DNA of 64,000 bases, taken from contig JAQBTG010000015.1 in assembly GCA_027624955.1 (NCBI GenBank), forward strand, positions 1 through 64,000, given 5' to 3'. The stretch is from Pseudomonadota bacterium. GTDB taxonomy: Bacteria > Pseudomonadota > Alphaproteobacteria > UBA828. A program made the position numbers and the translations under genes. The notes beneath the pieces are model-generated. The model saw only the letters and a program-made list of their open reading frames with translations. It searched no databases and was not told the DNA's origin. The number at the start of each line of letters is the position of its first letter. The first letter of the stretch is position 1. Of this stretch, positions 34,106 to 42,951 are shown one piece after another.

Positions 34106-34813
34106 ATGCGGGTACTCTTGGTCGAAGACGATTCAGCAATGGCGCAGAGCATCAAGGCGATCCTGCTTAACGATGGCTATGTGTGCGACACCACCGATTT
34201 AGGCGAGGACGGCCTCGAAATCGGCAAGCTGTACGATTACGACATCATCATACTCGACCTGATGCTGCCCGATATCGACGGATATGAAGTGCTGCGCCGC
34301 CTGCGTGCCGCCAGGGTGACAACGCCGATCTTGATATTGTCCGGCCTTTCGGCGCCCGACGAAAAGATCAAAGGCTTCGGCTTTGGCGCCGACGACTATC
34401 TCACCAAACCGTTTGATCGCGGCGAGCTGATGGCACGCATTCAAGCGATCGTGCGGCGCTCCAAAGGCCATGCGGAGTCTCTCATTCGCACAGGACGCCT
34501 GACAGTTAATCTCGAACAGCGCTCGGTCGAGATCGATAATCAACCGATCCATTTGACCGCCAAGGAATATGGCATCATCGAACTGCTGTCGCTCCGCAAA
34601 GGCACGACACTGACCAAAGAGATGTTTCTCAATCATTTGTAAGGCGGCATCGATGAGCCGGAACTGAAGATAATCGATGTGTTCGTCTGTAAGTTACGCA
34701 AAAAATTATCTTCGGCGACCGGCGACGATAACTATATTCACACCGTTTGGGGCCGCGGCTATGTGTTAAAGGAGCCCAGCCAAACTGATGAAGAGGTGCG
34801 CAGCGTTGCCTGA
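34106..34813 (+). pseudogene. ctrA: Cell-cycle/motility response regulator CtrA with an in-frame TAA
   Basis: Read through one stop the frame is 235 positions, the usual CtrA length, and very close to CtrA throughout. The receiver starts [20 protein letters not shown] with phospho-Asp in [10 protein letters not shown], and the OmpR-type DNA-binding domain ends with [14 protein letters not shown] and [10 protein letters not shown]. The stop is TAA at 34640-34642, in [14 protein letters not shown], where CtrA has Tyr (TAT or TAC), so one base change explains it. The 178-residue product would lack the recognition helix and wing, hence DNA binding. A good terminator follows. Suppression, read-through or sequence error cannot be excluded. 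In this lineage CtrA mainly controls motility rather than viability, so loss is tolerable. Confidence 0.92.
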
Positions 34814-34834
34814 CAGGCGGTTGATCGCATGAGC

Positions 34835-34867
34835 AAAACGGCGCTTTTAATGAGCGCCGTTTTTTTT
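34835..34867 (+). terminator. Rho-independent terminator after ctrA
   Basis: AACGGCGCT and AGCGCCGTT form a 9-bp stem around a short AT-rich loop, flanked by AA on the left and a run of eight T on the right. It begins 22 bp after the ctrA reading frame and is the strongest terminator in the window. Confidence 0.9.
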
Positions 34868-34947
34868 ATGGCGGCAATCAGATGATCAGGCCAAAATTTT
34901 CAGTTCTGAGAGCGGTGTCCCACGAACAATTGCTGCCGACCAAACGA

Positions 34948-35011
34948 CATGTGATCCACCGACTGGACCTCACGGCAGCTGCTGTCGGATACCGCCGCGC
35001 TGGATCACATG
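34948..35011. repeat. Unexplained 11-bp inverted repeat between ctrA and chpT
   Basis: CATGTGATCCA (34948-34958) and TGGATCACATG (35001-35011) are perfect inverted copies 42 bases apart, in the otherwise geneless stretch from 34868 to 35081. A second, imperfect pairing (GCTGCCGAC / GCTGTCGGA region) lies around and inside it. It could be the stem of a small RNA or a protein-binding site. I see no open frame or known RNA family here. Confidence 0.5.
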
Positions 35012-35081
35012 CGGCAAATCCGGCTGTCTAAGCGGCTCATGGGTCCGCAGAAATATGGTGCTTAGCTACCGCGAGCCGCGA

Positions 35082-35744
35082 TCAGGCGTGAACTGTCGAG
35101 ACTTCAAACTGCCCCTCGCCGGTTGCTTCGGCACGTACCGAAAGCCCGAGATCTGCCGCCAACATGCCGGTGAGGTAGGGCTGCACGACGCGCGCATTCA
35201 GCTCTCGCAGCACCGCGCGATCGCGGCGGCAGCCGCCGGCCAGCGCATCCGCTGATAAATCGTCGAGAATGACCATGCCTCCGGTGCCGCGAATGGTAAT
35301 GCGCGGGCCGCACGCCTCTCCGGCGGCGACAAAATTCAACTGCCCACCGCGCGGCAGCGCGTTGGCGGCAAGCAGCATCAGATTCAGCGCCAATTTTCCG
35401 GCACCGGCGATATCTTGATCCTCGGCGCCTTCATAGGCGCCCTGCCAGGCGAAATTGATTTTCGAATCGGCCAGCATCGCCGCGCCGGTCTGCATCGCGC
35501 CGGACCAATCCATCCAGCCGTGATGGCTGCCATAGGCGAGGCGGTAGAAGCGTAAACGGCGGACTGCCTGGCCGGCGCAGCTCGAGATCAACTCGCGCGC
35601 ATCCTCCATGCCTTCAGCGCCGCCTTCACTGAGCAGCTCGGCACCATTGTTGGCCGCGCCCACCGGCCCCGCAAGATCGTGACACAGACGCGCGCTCAAC
35701 AGCCCCGCCAGTTCAAGATCGAATGAAGAAGAAGAATTTGTCAT
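35082..35744 (-). CDS. chpT: Histidine phosphotransferase ChpT
   Basis: 220 residues from the ATG at 35744. The N-terminal two-helix bundle carries the phospho-His in LSARLCHDLAGPVGAANNGA, followed by a degenerate GHKL-like domain (AGAGKLALNLMLLAANALPR). ChpT relays phosphate from CckA to CtrA and CpdR in alphaproteobacteria. It is intact although its target CtrA, on the facing strand about 270 bp away, is broken. The two genes are close neighbours. Confidence 0.88.
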   Translation of the reverse strand: MTNSSSSFDLELAGLLSARLCHDLAGPVGAANNGAELLSEGGAEGMEDARELISSCAGQAVRRLRFYRLAYGSHHGWMDWSGAMQTGAAMLADSKINFAWQGAYEGAEDQDIAGAGKLALNLMLLAANALPRGGQLNFVAAGEACGPRITIRGTGGMVILDDLSADALAGGCRRDRAVLRELNARVVQPYLTGMLAADLGLSVRAEATGEGQFEVSTVHA

Positions 35745-35928
35745 GGCCTTCCCGTCTAAATTTGCGCTCCGGCTTCGGCGGCTTCCTGTCCGCTGAAGCG
35801 ATACTAGAAAGTGCCGGCAGTAAAATCGACCCCTCAAAAGGGATAGGCCATACTAGACCGGAGGATAGCACCAGGCCGCCAGCCGCGCTTGCATCGACCG
35901 GCCCCGGATTGCAGGCTATCCTGCCGAC

Positions 35929-36129
35929 ATGCCCAGTCTCGAAGACTCCAGCCATTTCGCCCCCGGTGATTTTGTCCGGCATCCGGAGCGCCCTGAATGG
36001 GGGCTGGGGCGGGTTCAATCGGCGCATGGCGCGCGCCTCACCGCGACGTTTGAAAACGCCGGCAAACAATCGATCAACGCCCATGCCGTTACCCTGGTGC
36101 GGGTCGAGTCGCCGTCTGCGGACGCGTAA
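35929..36129 (+). CDS. DUF3553 small protein
   Basis: 66 residues matching the short DUF3553 family (FAPGDFVRHPERPEWGLGRV, then QSINAHAVTLV), which resembles the SH3-like module found at the C-terminus of some UvrD/PcrA-type helicases. It often sits next to chpT in alphaproteobacteria, as here, divergent across 184 bp. No function has been shown that I know of. Confidence 0.8.
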   Translation: MPSLEDSSHFAPGDFVRHPERPEWGLGRVQSAHGARLTATFENAGKQSINAHAVTLVRVESPSADA

Positions 36130-36135
36130 CACCAA

Positions 36136-37047
36136 GTGAATTTCAAACAATTCAGCTATCTCATCGCCCTCGCCCAGGAGCGCCATTTCGGCCGCGCTGC
36201 CAAGCGCTGCAATGTCGCCCAGCCGACACTCTCGACCGCGATCCGCCGGCTAGAGGATGAACTGGGCGTTCCCGTCGTTATGCGCGGGCAGCAATTTTTG
36301 GGCTTCACCGCCGAAGGCCAACGAGTTCTCGAATGGGCCGAGCGCATTGTCGCCGATCAGGACGCGATGGTGCAGGAGTTGAGCGAAATGCGCGGCAGCC
36401 TGCATGGCCGTCTCCGGATCGGCGTCGTTCCCACCGCGCTGCCGGCAGTCTCGCGCTTGACCTTGCCGTTTTGCGAATCCTATCCCGATGTTTCAATCGC
36501 CGCGCGGGCCATGAGTTCACTTGAAATCCAGCAGCGCCTCGACAATTTCGAGATCGATCTCGGAATCACCTATCTCGACAACGACCCCATGCCGCGGATG
36601 AAATCGGCGCCGCTCTACCGCGAATATTATTGTCTCGTGCACGCCATTTTGGATCATCCTGGGCCCGGAGCGACGACGATCTCATGGCGCGAGGCGGCCG
36701 CGCTACCGCTCTGCCTGCTGTCACCCGACATGCAGAACCGGCGCATCATCGACGCCGCATTCGCCGCCGCCGGCTGCCAGCCGACACCCCAGATCGAAAC
36801 CAACGATCTGGCCGATATTGGGCTGCACGTTAAAACTGGGAAATGGGCCGGCATCGTGCCGCGCCATGTTCTGGATATGCTCGACCTGCCGACTAGCGCC
36901 CAGGCGCTCGACCTGGTGGCGCCGGAAGTTTCCCATTCCGTTGGTCTGGTGATCGCCGACCGTGAGCCCCAACCGCCGACCGCCAAGGCGATGCTGGCCC
37001 TGGTTAAAACAATGGGAGGCGGCGACATTTTCGCGCGTGACCGATAA
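36136..37047 (+). CDS. LysR-family regulator next to formate dehydrogenase
   Basis: 303 residues. The N-terminal helix-turn-helix (MNFKQFSYLIALAQERHFGR, then CNVAQPTLSTAIRRLEDELG) is of the CbbR/OxyR-like LysR class. The C-terminal periplasmic-binding-type domain is complete (LRIGVVPTALPAVSRLTLPF). It starts at a GTG, six bases after DUF3553, and is 93 bp upstream of the formate dehydrogenase operon on the same strand. By position it corresponds to FdsR-type regulators that respond to formate. The effector is inferred. Confidence 0.85.
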   Translation: MNFKQFSYLIALAQERHFGRAAKRCNVAQPTLSTAIRRLEDELGVPVVMRGQQFLGFTAEGQRVLEWAERIVADQDAMVQELSEMRGSLHGRLRIGVVPTALPAVSRLTLPFCESYPDVSIAARAMSSLEIQQRLDNFEIDLGITYLDNDPMPRMKSAPLYREYYCLVHAILDHPGPGATTISWREAAALPLCLLSPDMQNRRIIDAAFAAAGCQPTPQIETNDLADIGLHVKTGKWAGIVPRHVLDMLDLPTSAQALDLVAPEVSHSVGLVIADREPQPPTAKAMLALVKTMGGGDIFARDR

Positions 37048-37140
37048 ACAAAAACTATTGAACGATATAGACAATAGATTTTACAAATCGAGGCGATTTT
37101 GCCACGGTATCGCCGCAGGGCTAGACGCAGGCAGGGATCG

Positions 37141-38859
37141 ATGGCTGTAATAAAGAGTGGCATTCGTAAATTCGGCCATCCCGGTAAGGGGGTGCGCGGC
37201 GCGCGCTACGAGGGCAAGGGCCGCCAAGTCGAACCCGAGGCGCTCCGCGAAATACAGACTTTGCTCGGCGATCGACCGCGCCGCCGCGATCTGCTGATCG
37301 AACATCTCCACATAATTCAAGACAACGCCGGCCATTTGTCTGCGCGCCATCTTGTGGCGCTGGCCCAGGAGATGAAGCTGTCTCTGGCCGAGGTTTATGA
37401 AGTCGCTACATTCTACGCTCATTTCGATGTGACCGCCGATGGCGACGCGCCGCCAGCGCCTCTCACCATCCGCGTGTGCGACAGCCTGAGTTGCGAAATG
37501 CTCGGTTCGGACGCGCTCTATGAAGGGCTGAAGGGACGCCTCGACAGCAGCCAAGTACGCCTCGTCCGCGCGCCCTGCATGGGGCGCTGCGAGAGCGCGC
37601 CGGTGGCCGAGGTCGGCCATCATCACGTGGTCAATGCCACCGCCGATAATGTCATGGACGCCGTCAACAAAGGTCAAACTCATCCCGAAATTCCATCTTA
37701 TGTCAGCTTCGATGAATATATTAAAAATGGCGGATATCGTATTCTAAAAGCTTGCATAAATGGAGATACAGATATCGAAGATATCATCTCCGCTTTGGAA
37801 GCAAGCGAACTGCGCGGATTAGGCGGCGCCGGCTTCCCGACAGGGCGGAAATGGCGCTTCGTGCTGGCCGAACCGGAGCCGCGCCTGCTCGCCGTCAATG
37901 CCGATGAGGGCGAGCCTGGCACCTTTAAGGACCGCTATTACATGGAGCGCGATCCGCACCGTTTTCTCGAAGGCATGCTGATCGCCGCCCGCGCCGTCGC
38001 GGCAGAAGAATGCTTTATTTATCTGCGCGATGAATATCCCGGCCTACATCAGGTGCTGGCCGAAGAAATCGCCAAACTCTCCGCCGCCGGCCTCGATGCC
38101 GGCACCAAGATCACGCTCCGGCGCGGCGCCGGCGCCTATATATGTGGCGAGGAATCGGCGATGCTGGAGAGCATCGAGGGCAAGCGCGGCGAGCCGCGCC
38201 ACAAACCGCCCTTCCCCTCCCAGGTCGGCCTGTTCGGCCGCCCGACGCTGATCAACAATGTCGAGACACTTTATTGGGTGCGCGACATCATCGAGCGCGG
38301 ACCCGCATGGTTCGCCGATGAAGGCCGCAATGGCGGCAAGGGGCTGCGCAGCTTTTCGGTTTCGGGCCGGGTGCGCGATCCCGGCGTCAAGCTCGCGCCG
38401 GCCGGTATTACCGTTAACGAGCTGATTCAAGAATATTGCGGCGGCATGGCCGAAGGGCATGAATTCAAAGGCTATCTGCCGGGCGGCGCTTCGGGGGGTA
38501 TCCTACCCGCGTCGAAGGGCGATATACCGCTCGATTTCGGGACGCTGGAGAGCGAAGGCTGCTTGATCGGCTCGGCTGCCGTCATCGTGTTGTCCGACCA
38601 AGACAATATGCGTGCTGCGGCGCTCAATCTGATGCGCTTTTTCGAGTATGAAAGCTGCGGCCAATGCACGCCGTGCCGCGCTGGAACCGAAAAGGCAGTC
38701 AAGCTCATGTCGGCGCCGGTATGGGATCAACCGCTGTTGCGCGAACTCAGTAAAACCATGATGGACGCCTCGATCTGCGGCCTCGGCCAGGCGGCACCCA
38801 ATCCGCTGCTCACGGTGTTGAAGCATTTTCCCGAGGATTTGACCGAGGAAACAAGATGA
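37141..38859 (+). CDS. NAD-dependent formate dehydrogenase, fused gamma-beta subunit
   Basis: 572 residues that join two subunits usually encoded separately. Residues 1-160 are NuoE/FdsG-like, with the [2Fe-2S] cysteines in VCDSLSCEMLG and RAPCMGRCESAP. From about 190 onward it is NuoF/FdsB-like, with the FMN/NADH loop (LRGLGGAGFPTGRKW), the nucleotide motif NADEGEPGTFKDR, and the [4Fe-4S] cysteines in ESCGQCTPCRAG and SICGLG. I start it at the ATG at 37141, which removes an Arg-rich leader. It passes electrons from the molybdenum subunit to NAD+. The stop overlaps fdsA by ATGA. Confidence 0.92.
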   Translation: MAVIKSGIRKFGHPGKGVRGARYEGKGRQVEPEALREIQTLLGDRPRRRDLLIEHLHIIQDNAGHLSARHLVALAQEMKLSLAEVYEVATFYAHFDVTADGDAPPAPLTIRVCDSLSCEMLGSDALYEGLKGRLDSSQVRLVRAPCMGRCESAPVAEVGHHHVVNATADNVMDAVNKGQTHPEIPSYVSFDEYIKNGGYRILKACINGDTDIEDIISALEASELRGLGGAGFPTGRKWRFVLAEPEPRLLAVNADEGEPGTFKDRYYMERDPHRFLEGMLIAARAVAAEECFIYLRDEYPGLHQVLAEEIAKLSAAGLDAGTKITLRRGAGAYICGEESAMLESIEGKRGEPRHKPPFPSQVGLFGRPTLINNVETLYWVRDIIERGPAWFADEGRNGGKGLRSFSVSGRVRDPGVKLAPAGITVNELIQEYCGGMAEGHEFKGYLPGGASGGILPASKGDIPLDFGTLESEGCLIGSAAVIVLSDQDNMRAAALNLMRFFEYESCGQCTPCRAGTEKAVKLMSAPVWDQPLLRELSKTMMDASICGLGQAAPNPLLTVLKHFPEDLTEETR

Positions 38860-41612
38860 GCGCCAAGACCAGCTTTACTCTGGACGGCCAAACCCTGGAA
38901 GCGGCGGAGGGTGAGACGATTTGGCAATGCGCGGAGCGCGCCGGCATCGACATCCCCCATCTTTGTTATTCCAAGGCGCCGGATTATCGCGCAGACGGCA
39001 ATTGCCGCGTATGCATGGTCGAGGTCGAGGGCGAACGGGTGCTGGCCGCCTCCTGCATCCGCAAGCCGACCGAGGGCATGGTGGTGCACAGCAGCAACGA
39101 GCGCGCGGCAACGGCGCGCAAGATGGTGATGGAACTGCTGGTCGCCGATCAGCCGCCGCGCGAAAGCAGCCACGATCCGAATTCCGAACTGTGGCATTGG
39201 GCCGAGCAGATGGGCCAGACCGCGAGCCGCTTTCCGGCCCGCCGCACACCCGCCGCCGATGTCAGCCACACCGCCATGTCGGTTAATCTAGATGCCTGCA
39301 TCCATTGTACGCGCTGTGTGCGCGCCTGCCGCGAAGTACAGGTCAATGATGTCATCGGCATGGCCGGGCGCGGCGCCGGCAACAAGATTGTGTTCGATTT
39401 CGACGATGCCATGGGATCGTCGAGCTGCGTCGCTTGCGGTGAATGCGTGCAGGCCTGCCCAACCGGCGCCCTGATGCCGGCGCGCGGTGTCGGCAAAGTC
39501 ATTCCCGACAAGAAGGTCGAGAGCGTCTGCCCGTATTGCGGCGTCGGCTGCCAGCTCACCTTTAACGTCAAAGACAACAAGATCCTCTCGGTCGAAGGCC
39601 GCGACGGCCCGTCGAATTCGGAGCGTCTCTGCGTCAAGGGTCGCTTTGGATTTGATTACGTCAACCATGACCACCGCCTGACCAAGCCGTTGATCCGGCG
39701 CAGCGACGCACCTGCTAAATCTGCCAATATCGATATCGACCCGGCCAACCCGTACACCCATTTTCGTGACGCAACGTGGGAAGAAGCGCTCGAAATCGCC
39801 GCCCAGGGTCTGACCCGCATTCGCGATGCGTCAGGCGGCAAGGCGCTAGCCGGCTTTGGCTCGGCCAAGGGCTCCAACGAGGAGGCCTATCTGTTCCAGA
39901 AGTTGGTGCGCTCCGGCTTCGGCAGCAACAATGTCGATCACTGCACGCGTCTTTGTCATGCTTCGTCGGTGGCGGCGCTATTGGAAACCATCGGCTCCGG
40001 CGCGGTGACTGCGAGCTTTAACGAGGCGCGCCATTCCGACGTCATCATCGTCATCGGCGCGCATCCGACCTCCAATCATCCGGTGGCGGCTACATTTTTG
40101 AAGAACGCCGCCCAGCGAGGCGCCAAGCTTGTGGTCATCGACCCGCGTGGCTCCACGCTGGCGCGCCACGCCAGCCATTTCCTGCAGTTCAAACCGGGGC
40201 GCGACGTCGCGCTGTTGAACGCGCTGATGCATGTCATCGTCGCCGAGGAACTTTATGACCAGCAATATGTCCTGGCCCACACCGAAGGCTTCGAACAACT
40301 GCGCGATCATCTGAAGCAGTTTTCGCCCGAGAAGATGGCGCCGATCTGCGGCATTGAACCCGATGTGCTGCGCGAGGTGGCGCGGCTTTATGCCGGCGCC
40401 AAGGCTGCCATCATTTTTTGGGGCATGGGCATCTCGCAACATATCCATGGCACCGACAACGCGCGCTGCCTAATCTCGCTCGCCCTGATGAGCGGCCAAG
40501 TCGGCCGCCCCGGCACCGGCCTGCATCCTTTGCGCGGCCAGAACAATGTACAGGGCGCCTCCGACGCCGGCCTCGTCCCGATGTTCTATCCGGACTATCA
40601 ACCGGTGACCGATACCGCCATTCAGAACCGCTTCGAAGCGCTATGGGGCGCCTCGCTCGATCCCGAACGCGGCCTGACCGTGGTTGAAATAATGGATGCG
40701 GCACATGCGGGAGATATCCGTGGCATGTACATCATGGGCGAAAATCCGGCGATGTCGGACCCCAATACCCACCACGTGCGCGAAGCCTTCGCCAGGCTCG
40801 ACCATCTCGTTGTGCAGGAAATCTTCCTTACCGAAACCGCGTTTTTCGCCGATGTGATCCTGCCGGCCACGGCATGGCCCGAAAAAGACGGCACCGTCAC
40901 CAACACCAACCGGCAAATTCAGATGGGCCGGAAAGCGGTCGATGCGCCGGACGGCGTGATGCCAGATTGGTGGATCATCGCCGAACTAGCAAAGCGTATC
41001 GGCCTCGATTGGAATTACGCCCATCCGTCGGACGTGTTCGCCGAGATGAAACAATGCATGGCCTCGCTCAACAACATCTCTTGGCCGCGTCTTGAGCGCG
41101 AGAGCGTCGTAACCTATCCGTGCGACGGCGAAGATTTGCCCGGCAACGATGTCATTTTTGGTAACGGCTTTCCGACGCCGTCGAAGCGCGGAAAATTCGT
41201 GCCGGCCAGCATCATCGAGCCTGACGAGATGCCGGATGCGGAATACCCGATGGTGCTCTCCACCGGGCGGCAGTTGGAGCACTGGCACACCGGCGCCATG
41301 ACGCGGCGCTCGGAAACGCTCGACAATCTCGAGCCCGAAGCGGTCGCTAGCCTGGCACCGCTGGAGATGGAGCGGCTCGGCATTCGCCCCGGCGACCAGA
41401 TCGAGGTGGCAACGCGACGCGGGCGCATTTCCTTAAAGGCGCGCGCTGATACCGGCATTCCCAAGGGCGTTGTGTTCGTGCCGTTCTGCTATGCCGAGGC
41501 GGCCGCCAACATGCTGACCAACCCGGCGCTCGATCCGATTGGCAAGATTCCCGAATTCAAATTCTGCGCCGCTAAAGTAGAAAAAGCGGCACCACCGGCG
41601 GCGGCGGAATAA
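38856..41612 (+). CDS. fdsA: NAD-dependent formate dehydrogenase alpha subunit (Mo-bis-MGD)
   Basis: 918 residues. In order: an N-terminal [2Fe-2S] ferredoxin domain (CRVCMVEVEG), a NuoG-like cluster region, two [4Fe-4S] sets (CIHCTRCVRACREVQ, CVACGECVQACPTG), the FdhF [4Fe-4S] at the catalytic domain start (CPYCGVGCQLTF), and the molybdopterin domains. The predicted molybdenum ligand is Cys363 in VDHCTRLCHASS, with no selenocysteine. The C-terminal oxidoreductase domain (VLSTGRQLEHWHTGAMTRRS) is complete. It oxidises formate to CO2 in the cytoplasm. The accessory genes mobA and fdhD lie just downstream. Confidence 0.95.
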   Translation: MSAKTSFTLDGQTLEAAEGETIWQCAERAGIDIPHLCYSKAPDYRADGNCRVCMVEVEGERVLAASCIRKPTEGMVVHSSNERAATARKMVMELLVADQPPRESSHDPNSELWHWAEQMGQTASRFPARRTPAADVSHTAMSVNLDACIHCTRCVRACREVQVNDVIGMAGRGAGNKIVFDFDDAMGSSSCVACGECVQACPTGALMPARGVGKVIPDKKVESVCPYCGVGCQLTFNVKDNKILSVEGRDGPSNSERLCVKGRFGFDYVNHDHRLTKPLIRRSDAPAKSANIDIDPANPYTHFRDATWEEALEIAAQGLTRIRDASGGKALAGFGSAKGSNEEAYLFQKLVRSGFGSNNVDHCTRLCHASSVAALLETIGSGAVTASFNEARHSDVIIVIGAHPTSNHPVAATFLKNAAQRGAKLVVIDPRGSTLARHASHFLQFKPGRDVALLNALMHVIVAEELYDQQYVLAHTEGFEQLRDHLKQFSPEKMAPICGIEPDVLREVARLYAGAKAAIIFWGMGISQHIHGTDNARCLISLALMSGQVGRPGTGLHPLRGQNNVQGASDAGLVPMFYPDYQPVTDTAIQNRFEALWGASLDPERGLTVVEIMDAAHAGDIRGMYIMGENPAMSDPNTHHVREAFARLDHLVVQEIFLTETAFFADVILPATAWPEKDGTVTNTNRQIQMGRKAVDAPDGVMPDWWIIAELAKRIGLDWNYAHPSDVFAEMKQCMASLNNISWPRLERESVVTYPCDGEDLPGNDVIFGNGFPTPSKRGKFVPASIIEPDEMPDAEYPMVLSTGRQLEHWHTGAMTRRSETLDNLEPEAVASLAPLEMERLGIRPGDQIEVATRRGRISLKARADTGIPKGVVFVPFCYAEAAANMLTNPALDPIGKIPEFKFCAAKVEKAAPPAAAE

Positions 41613-41619
41613 GGCTGCC

Positions 41620-42339
41620 ATGACCGGGGTGGAAGACCGGCTTCGCGCCGTTCTCCGTCACGGCATCTCCGGCATCGCCAAACGCGTCGTCATCGGCCTC
41701 AACTGGACCTATGTCGAGGGGCCGGTCGGCGCCGGACTGGTGCATACACCGGTGCGCGGCACTGAGGGCTGCCGCAGCCTGCCCGAGTCTGGCAGTTATC
41801 AGGGCCGCACCCTGGCTGATCTCGCCGCGCTGATGGAATCGGACAATATCTTCGAACGCGTGCTGGGCTATGCCGCGGCCAACGCGCATCACAATCGCTA
41901 TGACCTCGAAGGCGTAGCCGTGAATGGTCTCGACATGATAAAGCCGTGCGGCCAACACACCGTGGTGATCGGGCGCTTTCCCGAGCTCGATGAAAAACTC
42001 CCCGGCGCCGCCGTGATCGAGCGCGAACCCCGCCCCGGCGATTATCCGCCCGAAGCCGCCGCCGATCTCATTCCGGCGGCAAAATATCTCGCTATCACGG
42101 CATCGGCGCTTTCCAACGGCAGCCTTGCAGGCCTACTTGCGCTCGCGCCGGCTTCCGCCTTTACGGTGCTGGTGGGGCCGAGCGCACCACTTTGTCCGGC
42201 GCTCTTGGCGCTTGGCATCAACGCGCTGTCCGGACTTATCCCAACCGATCTCGATGGCACGGCGCAACGGGTCGCTGAAGGTGGCTCGGTCCGCGCCTTG
42301 AAGCCGCTCGGCCGGTACGTGACCTTGGTCCCGGATTAG
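41620..42339 (+). CDS. DUF364-like (putative heavy-metal chelation) protein
   Basis: 239 residues. The features IGLNWTYVEGPVGAGLVHTP, then LIPAAKYLAITASALSNGSL and SALCPALLALGINALSGL-like stretches match the two-part DUF4213/DUF364 family, whose C-terminal domain is Rossmann-like and named for putative metal chelation. It follows fdsA by 7 bp and overlaps convergent mobA by 4 bp, so it is probably co-transcribed with formate dehydrogenase. A role in metal (molybdenum) supply is an attractive guess but unproven. Confidence 0.75.
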   Translation: MTGVEDRLRAVLRHGISGIAKRVVIGLNWTYVEGPVGAGLVHTPVRGTEGCRSLPESGSYQGRTLADLAALMESDNIFERVLGYAAANAHHNRYDLEGVAVNGLDMIKPCGQHTVVIGRFPELDEKLPGAAVIEREPRPGDYPPEAAADLIPAAKYLAITASALSNGSLAGLLALAPASAFTVLVGPSAPLCPALLALGINALSGLIPTDLDGTAQRVAEGGSVRALKPLGRYVTLVPD

Positions 42340-42950
42340 CCGATCTCGGCCAACAATCTCTCCGCCTCGGCAAAATCTTCCGGGCGGTTGGCGTTGAAAA
42401 AGGGATCATGCGGCGTCGCCGCAAATTCGACCGTCGCGACTTTATAGCGCGCGGTCCAGGCGTCGATCTTGCGGATATCCTCTTCCACCAACGCATGGCG
42501 CAGCGCAGCGCGCAGTGCGATCGGCCAGAGGGCAAACACCGGATGGCTGCGGCCGTTCGAGGCGGCGCACGCCATCTCCGCGCCCTCCGCCGCAATCGCG
42601 CCATCAAGGCGGGCCACCAGATCACCGGGCAGAAACGGCGCGTCCGTGGCGAAGCTCGCCAGCCAGGCGCAATCCGGCGCGTGCTCCGCCGCCCAATCCA
42701 TGCCGGTCAAGATTCCCGCGAGCGGCCCGGCATGGCCTTCGATCACGTCCGCCGCCATGGGCAGCGCAAATTCATTGAAGCGCCGCGGATCGCCGTTGAC
42801 GTTCAATAGGAGCGGCCCGACCTGCGGGCGCACGCGCGCCAACACATGGCCAAGGATCGGCGTCCCAGCGAGCAAGCGCAGGCTTTTGTCGCCGCCGCCC
42901 ATGCGCCGGGCCAAGCCCCCCGCCAGTAGCACCCCGGCGATTGATTGCAT
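42336..42950 (-). CDS. mobA: Molybdenum cofactor guanylyltransferase MobA
   Basis: 204 residues from the ATG at 42950 (an upstream TTG exists). The nucleotide-binding start is VLLAGGLARRMGGGDKSLRL, followed by ATDAPFLPGDLVARLDGA with the metal-binding Asp. MobA adds GMP to molybdopterin, making the bis-MGD cofactor of the nearby formate dehydrogenase. It starts one base after the stop of the GIY-YIG-like gene, so it is tightly coupled to fdhD-GIY-YIG. Confidence 0.93.
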   Translation of the reverse strand: MQSIAGVLLAGGLARRMGGGDKSLRLLAGTPILGHVLARVRPQVGPLLLNVNGDPRRFNEFALPMAADVIEGHAGPLAGILTGMDWAAEHAPDCAWLASFATDAPFLPGDLVARLDGAIAAEGAEMACAASNGRSHPVFALWPIALRAALRHALVEEDIRKIDAWTARYKVATVEFAATPHDPFFNANRPEDFAEAERLLAEIG

Positions 42951-42951
42951 C

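Noticed and set aside
20661-34813. Genetic-code change (TAG and TAA as sense codons) to explain flgG and ctrA
   Set aside because: Two different stop codons are involved, each once, and all other genes use TAA, TAG and TGA as ordinary stops at expected ends; mutation, read-through or error is simpler.
34868-35081. A tRNA or small coding gene in the ctrA/chpT gap
   Set aside because: No cloverleaf, no CCA or T-loop, and no open frame with a ribosome site; only the inverted repeat stands out.
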